Positions 1 to 4,977 of a DNA stretch of 5,202 nt are shown piece by piece. The notes under the pieces were generated by a model. That model worked only from the letters and a program-made list of their open reading frames with translations, was not told the DNA's origin and ran no database searches. The position numbers and the translations under genes are program-made. Positions within the stretch are counted from its first letter, which is position 1; the number at the start of each line of letters is the position of its first letter. The DNA comes from an uncultured Clostridia bacterium (GTDB lineage: Bacteria; Bacillota; Clostridia; TANB77; CAG-465), in assembly GCA_947628575.1 (NCBI GenBank), contig CANRAK010000080.1:1-5202 (forward strand), read 5' to 3'.

Positions 1-465
1 AAGAGTGTTAGTAAAGGTATCACCTTTAGTTCAGATATATCAGAAGGAAAAATATTAGAAAAAGAACTTCTTAAAATAACAAGTAATGTGGCTTTTGAGC
101 TAAGAAAAATGAAACTTAAAGCTAGTGTTATATCTGTTACATTAAAAGATAGTCTATTTGTATCAACTAGTAGACAAAGAAAGATAGATTATTCTAATTC
201 TTTTGATGAAATTTCAAAGAATGTAATAGATATTTTTAGAGATAATTATATAGAAGGTGTAAACATTAGATATATTTGTGTTGGAGCTTCAGGATTAAAA
301 AGTGAAGATGAAGATATACAATTAAATATGTTTAATATGTTGAAAAATAACGAGAAAATTGTAAAAGAAAAAAGGAAAAAGCAGGTTACAAAAGTTATGG
401 ATAAGCTAAAAGATAGGTATGGCGATAAAATAGATTACGCTAGTGTTATTAATTCTAAAAAATAA
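1..465 (+). CDS. dinB: Y-family DNA polymerase (DinB/UmuC-like), C-terminal part only
   Basis: This is the 3' end of a gene whose start lies left of the window. The frame is open from base 1, giving 154 residues before the TAA. What remains is the little-finger domain of a Y-family translesion polymerase. It opens with KSVSKGITF, the counterpart of the family's KSxGxxxTF segment, followed by helices and strands (FELRKMKLKASVISVTLKD) that fit the DNA-gripping domain. A QLNMF motif at 319-333 matches the QLxLF beta-clamp binding motif, and a basic tail follows it, ending with a DRYG segment. The palm and fingers with the catalytic acidic residues are outside the window, so activity cannot be judged. 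A GTG at 88 is internal and should not be taken as the start. The enzyme would copy past damaged bases while held by the sliding clamp. DinB proper versus a UvrX/UmuC relative cannot be settled from this fragment. Confidence 0.78.
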   Translation, partial: KSVSKGITFSSDISEGKILEKELLKITSNVAFELRKMKLKASVISVTLKDSLFVSTSRQRKIDYSNSFDEISKNVIDIFRDNYIEGVNIRYICVGASGLKSEDEDIQLNMFNMLKNNEKIVKEKRKKQVTKVMDKLKDRYGDKIDYASVINSKK

Positions 466-476
466 AAATACTTTAT

Positions 477-505
477 TTGACAAATTATTATATTAATGAT
501 AAGAT
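477..505 (+). promoter_or_regulatory. Sigma-A promoter for the aromatic-rich small ORF
   Basis: A perfect -35 TTGACA (477-482) is followed by a 17-base spacer and the -10 TAAGAT (500-505, 4 of 6 consensus). The bases TGA directly before the -10 (497-499) form an extended -10 element. Transcription would start near 512, leaving about 29 bases before the ATG at 541. The promoter lies just after the stop codon of the polymerase gene. No GC-containing terminator separates the two, so some read-through from upstream is possible. Confidence 0.7.
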
Positions 506-540
506 TAAAGAAATTACTTTGAAGGGAGTGAGTTTATATA

Positions 541-672
541 ATGGTAGCAAATGTAAATAATATTTTTTATTATTTCTTTGGATTCTTGGGCTTTTATTTT
601 AGCGCAGGATTTTTTGCATACCTAAAATATAAACAATCTATTCACGTGAGAAGTAATTTATTAAAATATTAG
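541..672 (+). CDS. 43-residue Phe/Tyr-rich small ORF, candidate leader peptide of aroF (or small membrane protein)
   Basis: I recognise no family for this ORF. It starts at ATG 541 after the ribosome binding site AAGGGAG (522-528) with a long 12-base spacer, and ends at TAG 670-672. It holds 8 Phe and 6 Tyr. Twelve aromatics fall within codons 9-27 (565-621), including the run IFYYFFGFLGFYF, and there is no Trp. It lies between a good promoter and a terminator hairpin that abuts the ribosome binding site of the DAHP synthase gene. That is how a leader peptide sensing charged tRNA-Phe and tRNA-Tyr would be placed. It is longer than the classic enterobacterial leaders (about 14-32 residues). 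The aromatic block ends about 120 bases before the hairpin, further than in the E. coli trp leader. The alternative is a genuine one-helix membrane protein: residues 8-29 are hydrophobic and followed by KYK. AT-rich genomes favour Phe and Tyr codons, which weakens the leader reading somewhat. Confidence 0.62.
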   Translation: MVANVNNIFYYFFGFLGFYFSAGFFAYLKYKQSIHVRSNLLKY

Positions 673-725
673 AATATTAAAGTAACTATGTAAATAATAG
701 ATATTTTAATATTTGAATAATTTGA

Positions 726-731
726 TATAAT
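726..731 (+). promoter_or_regulatory. Possible -10 box upstream of aroF
   Basis: A perfect TATAAT sits here, but 16-17 bases upstream there is only ATTTTA/TTTTAA, a poor -35, and there is no TG extension. In DNA this rich in A and T the hexamer may be chance. If used, it would start RNA near 738, so the transcript would begin almost directly with the 743-767 hairpin. Confidence 0.25.
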
Positions 732-742
732 TTAATTTTTAA

Positions 743-774
743 AGAGTCTCTGTTGAATAGAGGCTCTATTTTTT
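743..774 (+). terminator. Intrinsic terminator, probable attenuator of aroF
   Basis: The arms 743-751 (AGAGTCTCT) and 759-767 (AGAGGCTCT) form a 9-bp stem with one G-U pair and a 7-base loop. The stem is followed by one A and then six T (769-774), which fits a factor-independent terminator. The T-run ends only three bases before the ribosome binding site of aroF. Almost any transcript carrying aroF must therefore pass through it, so it cannot be a complete stop if aroF is expressed. That position, downstream of a Phe/Tyr-rich ORF, suggests a conditional terminator. Confidence 0.72.
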
Positions 775-777
775 GCG

Positions 778-786
778 AAGGGGGAG
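778..786 (+). promoter_or_regulatory. Ribosome binding site that fixes the aroF start
   Basis: AAGGGGGAG lies 7 bases before ATG 794. An in-frame TTG at 773 would give seven extra residues (LRRGSCI before the Met), but it lies inside the terminator T-run and upstream of this site. The ATG at 794 is therefore the start. Confidence 0.85.
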
Positions 787-793
787 TTGTATT

Positions 794-1810
794 ATGATAG
801 TAAAATTAGAAAAAAGTATATCTGAAAAAAGATTAGATGAAATTAAAGAACTAGTAGAAGGAGAGGATATATCGGTTATTATTAATGAATCTAGTGATGA
901 AAAAATAATGGGGATTATAGGAAATTTACAAGATGTAAATTTAAAATTACTTGAAAAGTGTAGTGAAGTAAAAGAGATTTGTAAAGTAGATGAGCCATAT
1001 AAAAGAGCAAGTAGAAAATTTCATCCTAAAAATACAGTTATCAAAATGAACGATAATTTATTAGTAGGAGATAAAGAATTAATGATGATAGCTGGCCCTT
1101 GTTCAGTTGAATCAGAAGAGCAAATGATAGAAATTGCTAAACGTGTTAAGGCAAGTGGAGCTAACTTCTTAAGAGGAGGAGCTTTTAAGCCTAGAACCTC
1201 TCCATATTCATTTCAAGGATTAAAGTATGAGGGACTTAAATTACTAAAAAAAGCAAAAGAAGTTACTGGACTAAAAATAGTTACTGAGTTGATGTCAACT
1301 GATGATATAGAGATATTTAATAATGATGTAGACGTTATACAAATTGGTGCAAGAAATATGCAGAATTTTGATTTATTAAAGAAAGTAGGAAAGCTTAATA
1401 AACCAATATTATTAAAAAGGGGGATAGCTGCTACTATTGAAGAATGGTTAATGTCAGCTGAGTATATTATGTCAGAAGGAAACCCTAATGTTATATTATG
1501 TGAAAGGGGAATTAGAACATATGAAACTTCAATGAGAAATACATTAGATATATCTGCTATACCAATGATTAAGAAACTAAGTCATTTACCTATTATAGTA
1601 GACCCAAGTCATGCAACAGGAATTAGATGGATGGTAAATCCATTATCTAAAGCAGCTGTTGCAAGTGGATGTGATGGACTAATTATTGAAGTGCACAATA
1701 ATCCGGATAAAGCACTTTGTGATGGAAAACAATCAATAACACCAGATATGTATGATACATTAGTAAACGAATTAAGGCCAATTGCAGAAGTTATAAATAG
1801 AAGTATATAA
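794..1810 (+). CDS. aroF: 3-deoxy-7-phosphoheptulonate (DAHP) synthase, type I-beta with N-terminal regulatory domain
   Basis: This cytoplasmic enzyme condenses phosphoenolpyruvate with erythrose 4-phosphate, the first step of the shikimate pathway to Phe, Tyr and Trp. From ATG 794 the protein has 338 residues, the length I recall for the Thermotoga maritima enzyme. Residues 1 to about 70 look like the ferredoxin-like (ACT-like) domain that mediates feedback inhibition in that subgroup. The barrel follows, with AGPCSVES (100-107), the PEP-site segment KPRTSPYSFQG (132-142), QIGARNMQNFDLL (183-195), LLKRG (206-210), CERGIRTYE (236-244), DPSHATG (270-276) and EVHNNPDKALCDGKQS (299-314). The expected metal ligands are present: Cys103, His273, Glu299 and Asp310. 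No chorismate mutase domain is fused. The gene stands alone and converges on the por operon. Expression appears to be set by the hairpin directly upstream. Product assignment is very secure; whether inhibition is by Tyr, Phe or both cannot be read from sequence. Confidence 0.95.
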   Translation: MIVKLEKSISEKRLDEIKELVEGEDISVIINESSDEKIMGIIGNLQDVNLKLLEKCSEVKEICKVDEPYKRASRKFHPKNTVIKMNDNLLVGDKELMMIAGPCSVESEEQMIEIAKRVKASGANFLRGGAFKPRTSPYSFQGLKYEGLKLLKKAKEVTGLKIVTELMSTDDIEIFNNDVDVIQIGARNMQNFDLLKKVGKLNKPILLKRGIAATIEEWLMSAEYIMSEGNPNVILCERGIRTYETSMRNTLDISAIPMIKKLSHLPIIVDPSHATGIRWMVNPLSKAAVASGCDGLIIEVHNNPDKALCDGKQSITPDMYDTLVNELRPIAEVINRSI

Positions 1811-1836
1811 AAAATACTCCTCATATTGAGGAGTAT
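1809..1836 (-). terminator. Terminator of the por operon, probably bidirectional
   Basis: Arms 1814-1822 (ATACTCCTC) and 1828-1836 (GAGGAGTAT) form a perfect 9-bp stem with a 5-base loop. Read on the minus strand, the stem runs into T's complementary to A 1809-1814, a strong terminator 5 bases past the beta-subunit stop. On the plus strand it is followed by AAATTTTATT, a weaker tail that could still end the aroF transcript, whose stop codon is at 1808-1810. Only 31 bases separate the two convergent stop codons. Confidence 0.85.
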
Positions 1837-1841
1837 AAATT

Positions 1842-2795
1842 TTATTCACTTTTTTTATTTGTTATTTCTTCCATCATTAATAGATAGTTCCATTTTTCAT
1901 CTATTTCTTTTTGTAATTCTTCTATCATCCATTCATTACCAGGTTTAAACATATGCTTGAACCTTTTTTGAGTTTTTATAAACTCAGTTACAGGTAACTT
2001 ATTTGCAGGTTTATAATTTATTTTATAAACACCATTTTCTACTTCGTAAAGAGGCCAGAAACATGTATTAACTGCAAGTTTTTCAATCTCAGCTAAATCT
2101 TCAGTTGGATAGCCCCAACCTCTAGGACAAGGTGAGAATGCAGCAATAAAAGTAGGACCTTCTGTATATATTGCTTTTTCAGCTTTAGTATATATATCTT
2201 GTAGATTACCAAATAATGCAGTTTGTGCAACATAAGGTAAATTATGTTTAACCATTATTTCTGTTAAGTCTTTTCTTTTTTGCGTTTTTCCTGGTATTAC
2301 TTTACCTGCAGGTGAAGTAGTAGTATCTGCAAAATGTGGAGTAGAAGATGAACGTTGTGTACCAGTGTTCATATAAGCTCCATTATCATAGCATACATAA
2401 GTAATATCGTGGAATCTTTCCATAGCTCCAGATAGAGATTGTAGTCCTATATCTAGAGTACCACCATCGCCACCAAAAGCTATAAATTTAGTATTGTTTT
2501 TTACTTTTCCTGCTCTTTTTAGTGCGTAGTATGTTTTTTCTGCACCAGATAGAGTAGCAGAAGCACACTCAAAAGCAGTGTGTATAAATGATACTTTATT
2601 CCAAGAAGTATATGGATATATACAACTTGAAACTTCTAGACAACCTGTAGCACAAGATACTACAGCATTATCTTCTTCTTTTAATGCTCTTAATACATTT
2701 CTAACTACTGGAGGAGCACCACATCCAGCACACATTCTATGACCAGATACAAATCTTGATTCTTTTGCCACAGCTTCTTTTAAATTATATGCCAT
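1842..2795 (-). CDS. porB: Pyruvate:ferredoxin oxidoreductase, beta subunit (TPP-binding)
   Basis: The beta subunit binds thiamine pyrophosphate and a [4Fe-4S] cluster. It takes part in oxidative decarboxylation of pyruvate to acetyl-CoA with reduction of ferredoxin. The 317 residues are normal length for the four-subunit enzyme. GHRMCAGCGAP (18-28) supplies Cys22 and Cys25, ATGCLEV supplies Cys52 and SPCPRGW supplies Cys223; by analogy with known enzymes these four should hold the cluster. The TPP/Mg site is GGDGGTLDIG (108-117) with YDNGAYMNTG (136-145). The segment QRSSSTPHFADTTTSPAG is typical of pyruvate rather than 2-oxoglutarate or branched-chain enzymes. It is the last gene of the operon. 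Its ATG is 11 bases after the alpha stop, and its AGGAGGG site overlaps that stop (TAG). The C-terminal 50 residues are charged and less conserved. No missing key residue is seen. Confidence 0.93.
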   Translation of the reverse strand: MAYNLKEAVAKESRFVSGHRMCAGCGAPPVVRNVLRALKEEDNAVVSCATGCLEVSSCIYPYTSWNKVSFIHTAFECASATLSGAEKTYYALKRAGKVKNNTKFIAFGGDGGTLDIGLQSLSGAMERFHDITYVCYDNGAYMNTGTQRSSSTPHFADTTTSPAGKVIPGKTQKRKDLTEIMVKHNLPYVAQTALFGNLQDIYTKAEKAIYTEGPTFIAAFSPCPRGWGYPTEDLAEIEKLAVNTCFWPLYEVENGVYKINYKPANKLPVTEFIKTQKRFKHMFKPGNEWMIEELQKEIDEKWNYLLMMEEITNKKSE

Positions 2796-2806
2796 TGTTA
2801 TCCCTC

Positions 2807-3982
2807 CTAATTTTCCATTCCTAAATAGTAAGTTGTTTTTTCTATCTTACCATTTTTTGCAATATTTTTTAAATTATCAAAAACATCTAGTATGTCATTA
2901 ACTTTAACATCTACGCCACCTAAACCATAAATATAATTTACAGTAGGAATTATTACACCTTTAGAAAACATAGCAGATGTAAGTTCTGTAAATAGTGGAG
3001 CAGCATAACCATTAACACTGTCACATTTATCTAGTATTGCTAAAGCTTTTACATTTTTTAATGCTTCTGGTATTTCATTATATGGTAGTGGTCTGAAAGC
3101 TCTAGGTTTAATAAGACCAGCTTTAACACCTTCTTTTCTTAATTTATCTACAGCATCTTTTGCAGTACCAGCTGTAGAATTAAGAACAACTATACCAATT
3201 TCTGCATCGTCCATCATATAATTTTCATATAAGTCATATTTTCTACCAGTTAATTTATAGAACTCATCAGAAACTTCTTTAATTATATCTTTAGCACCAC
3301 GCATAGCGTCAGCTAATTGTTTTCTATGTTCAAAATAATATTTTTGTAGGTCCATAGGTCCCATAGAAATATTTCTTTCATCATCAAGTAAATATTGTAC
3401 AGGATTACGTTCACCAACAAATTTTTTAACTTCTTCAGTTTCAAGAAGCATAATATTTTCAACAGAGTGTGATGTAATAAATCCATCATAGCATACCATT
3501 ACAGGAATGCTAGCTTTTTCAGCAATTTTAACTGCCATTATAGTATTATCATAAGCCTCTTGATTATTTTCACAATATAATTGTATAAATCCTGCATCTC
3601 TAACACCCATAGAATCTGAATGATCATTATGAATATTTAATGGTGCAGATAATGCTCTATTTCCACATATTAGTGTAATAGGTAATCTCATACCTGCTGC
3701 AACATAAAGCATTTCAAACATGTATGCAAGTCCTTGAGAAGAAGTTGCACTCATAACTCTACCACCAGCAGCAGATGCTCCTATACAAGCACTCATAGCA
3801 CTATGCTCACTTTCTACAGCAATAAACTCAGTATCCACTTCGCCATTAGCAACAAAGTTTGAAAAATATTGAGGTACTTCTGTAGAAGGAGTTATAGGGT
3901 ATGCAGCAACTGTATCAGGATTTATTTGTTTCATAGCTGTAGCAACAGCTTCATTTCCACTTAATCTTTCTCTAATAGCCAT
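2807..3982 (-). CDS. porA: Pyruvate:ferredoxin oxidoreductase, alpha subunit
   Basis: The alpha subunit carries the pyrimidine-binding half of the TPP site and pairs with beta at the active site. Its 391 residues are usual for this subunit. YPITPSTE (28-35, with Thr31), AVESEHSAM (55-63, with Glu59, the likely cofactor-activating acid) and GNRALSAPLNIHNDHSD (107-123, with Arg109) correspond to substrate and cofactor residues known from the fused Desulfovibrio enzyme. NRALSAP with the DHSD sequence is what marks it as pyruvate-type rather than 2-oxoglutarate-type. A C-terminal transketolase-like domain starts near residue 260 (EIGIVVLNST) and includes IKPRAFRPLP (291-300). The start ATG lies 10 bases after the delta stop, and its AAGGAGG site runs into that stop codon (TAA), so translation of the two is probably coupled. 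Confidence 0.93.
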   Translation of the reverse strand: MAIRERLSGNEAVATAMKQINPDTVAAYPITPSTEVPQYFSNFVANGEVDTEFIAVESEHSAMSACIGASAAGGRVMSATSSQGLAYMFEMLYVAAGMRLPITLICGNRALSAPLNIHNDHSDSMGVRDAGFIQLYCENNQEAYDNTIMAVKIAEKASIPVMVCYDGFITSHSVENIMLLETEEVKKFVGERNPVQYLLDDERNISMGPMDLQKYYFEHRKQLADAMRGAKDIIKEVSDEFYKLTGRKYDLYENYMMDDAEIGIVVLNSTAGTAKDAVDKLRKEGVKAGLIKPRAFRPLPYNEIPEALKNVKALAILDKCDSVNGYAAPLFTELTSAMFSKGVIIPTVNYIYGLGGVDVKVNDILDVFDNLKNIAKNGKIEKTTYYLGMEN

Positions 3983-3992
3983 AGTAACCTCC

Positions 3993-4259
3993 TTATTCTT
4001 CTTCAGATTTCATTTCTATTGCTTTGAAAGGGCATACTTTTGCACATACTCCACAGCCTTTGCAATAGTCATAATCTATTCCTTCTAAAATTCCATCTTT
4101 ATGTTTAATACAATCATCTGGACAATATCCAACACAAAACATACAATTTTTACATTTATCTTTTAAGTGTACAGGATATCTATTTCTCCAAGAACCAGTT
4201 TTAAATTCAACAGAGTTTCCATCTTTTAATATGTTTCCTCCAAATCCAACTTCACTCAT
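3993..4259 (-). CDS. porD: Pyruvate:ferredoxin oxidoreductase, delta subunit (2[4Fe-4S] ferredoxin)
   Basis: This 88-residue subunit is a two-cluster ferredoxin that should carry electrons from the active site to external ferredoxin. The cluster motifs are CxxCxxCxxxCP at Cys36, 39, 42 and 46, and a second complete set at Cys66, 69, 72 and 76; Cys50 is extra. The N-terminal part with GSWRNRYPV (22-30) is the usual lead-in of Por/Vor delta subunits and distinguishes it from a free ferredoxin. The ATG overlaps the gamma stop by one base (TAATG), with GGAGG inside the end of gamma, indicating translational coupling. No separate promoter is seen. Confidence 0.93.
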   Translation of the reverse strand: MSEVGFGGNILKDGNSVEFKTGSWRNRYPVHLKDKCKNCMFCVGYCPDDCIKHKDGILEGIDYDYCKGCGVCAKVCPFKAIEMKSEEE

Positions 4260-4834
4260 TATTCATTACCTCCTGTAACTTCATCATATGCTCTTTCAAC
4301 TGCTTGCATATTTGGTTCAATAACCTCAGGTTTTCTAGCAAATTTGTGTTTAAATGAATCTCTCATATCTTTTAGTAATTGTTCCTTAGTCATTATACCA
4401 GTAATTTTTACAATAGCAGAAAGCATTGCTGTGTTAGGAAAATTAGCCTTTATACATTCCATACTAATTTTAGTAGCATCGATTGTATAAATTTTTCCTT
4501 TATATCCATTAAGATGTTCTAATAATTGTTCAGGTTTCTTATTTGTATTAATAAGAATAGCACCATCTTCCTTAAGACCATTAGTTACATCAACAGCCTC
4601 AAGTAGAGTATCATCTACAACTACAACATAATCAGGTTCATAAATATTTGAATGAACTCTAATAGGTGTATCACTTATTCTGTTATATGCAGTAATTGGT
4701 GCACCCATTCTTTCTGGACCATATTCAGGGAAACCTTGAATATATTTTCCAGTATTAAATGCAGCGTCAGCAAGTAGTAGTGATGCAGTTTTAGCACCTT
4801 GACCACCACGTCCATGCCATCTAATTTCAATCAT
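4259..4834 (-). CDS. porC: Pyruvate:ferredoxin oxidoreductase, gamma subunit
   Basis: This is the first gene of the operon, 191 residues, normal for the family. The gamma subunit is the structural domain that in fused enzymes sits between the catalytic parts. It has the diagnostic N-terminal GRGGQGAKTAS (8-18), EYGPERMGAPITAYNRIS (37-54), the DYVVVVDDTLL strand (68-78) and FPNTAMLSAIVKITG (132-146). Gamma subunits of pyruvate, 2-oxoisovalerate and 2-oxoglutarate enzymes resemble each other; the pyruvate assignment rests on its alpha and beta partners. The start ATG 4834 follows AAAGGAGG with good spacing. The gene order gamma-delta-alpha-beta is the one known from Thermotoga and hyperthermophilic archaea. 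Confidence 0.92.
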   Translation of the reverse strand: MIEIRWHGRGGQGAKTASLLLADAAFNTGKYIQGFPEYGPERMGAPITAYNRISDTPIRVHSNIYEPDYVVVVDDTLLEAVDVTNGLKEDGAILINTNKKPEQLLEHLNGYKGKIYTIDATKISMECIKANFPNTAMLSAIVKITGIMTKEQLLKDMRDSFKHKFARKPEVIEPNMQAVERAYDEVTGGNE

Positions 4835-4863
4835 AAAAAAAGCCTCCTTTTCTCTATAAGATA

Positions 4864-4892
4864 AGTATATAAAAATTATATTATAAAGTCAA
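4864..4892 (-). promoter_or_regulatory. Sigma-A promoter of the por operon
   Basis: On the minus strand TTGACT (4892-4887) is followed by a 17-base spacer and TATACT (4869-4864), each 5 of 6 consensus. Transcription would start near 4857, about 23 bases before the gamma ATG, so there is no room for a leader regulator. No operator palindrome is evident. The 107 bases between this operon and the preceding terminator stem hold little else than A/T runs. Confidence 0.75.
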
Positions 4893-4936
4893 TGAAATTT
4901 ATGTTAAAAAAACAAAAAATATTACAAAAAAAGATA

Positions 4937-4965
4937 AAATAAAAGTGCAAGAAAATCTTGCACTT
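4937..4965 (-). terminator. Terminator of the collagen-like gene
   Basis: The arms 4943-4951 (AAGTGCAAG) and 4957-4965 (CTTGCACTT) form a perfect 9-bp stem with the loop AAAAT. On the minus strand the stem is followed by TTATTTTATC and further T's. It lies 12 bases past the stop codon of the collagen-like gene and separates it from the por promoter. Confidence 0.85.
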
Positions 4966-4977
4966 CATAGTTAATAA

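Noticed and set aside
88..465. GTG at 88 as the start of a 125-residue protein
   Set aside because: The frame is open to base 1 and the upstream residues (KSVSKGITF) are a conserved part of the Y-family little finger. This is an internal codon of a gene cut by the window edge.
461..477. AATAAA/TTTATT inverted repeat after the polymerase stop as a terminator
   Set aside because: There are only six A-T pairs and the T-run merges into the TTGACA promoter element. This is too weak to call in AT-rich DNA.
512..774. T-box or other known riboswitch in the aroF leader
   Set aside because: I see no T-box consensus (the AGGGTGGNACCGCG type) or GC-rich multi-stem region. Apart from the terminator, the leader is mostly the ORF and A/T sequence.
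773..793. TTG at 773 as an earlier start of DAHP synthase
   Set aside because: It lies in the terminator T-run with no ribosome binding site before it. ATG 794 has AAGGGGGAG seven bases upstream and gives a 338-residue protein of the usual length.
1609..1824. A 71-codon open frame on the minus strand across the end of aroF
   Set aside because: It is fully antisense to the conserved barrel C-terminus (including DPSHATG and the metal-binding EVHNN segment), starts inside the shared terminator and resembles no known protein. It is a shadow of aroF.
1842..4834. Assignment of the operon as 2-oxoisovalerate, 2-oxoglutarate or indolepyruvate oxidoreductase
   Set aside because: The alpha motif NRALSAPLNIHNDHSD and the beta segment with YMNTGTQRSSSTP are characteristic of pyruvate enzymes. 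Subunit number and sizes also fit the four-subunit pyruvate type.
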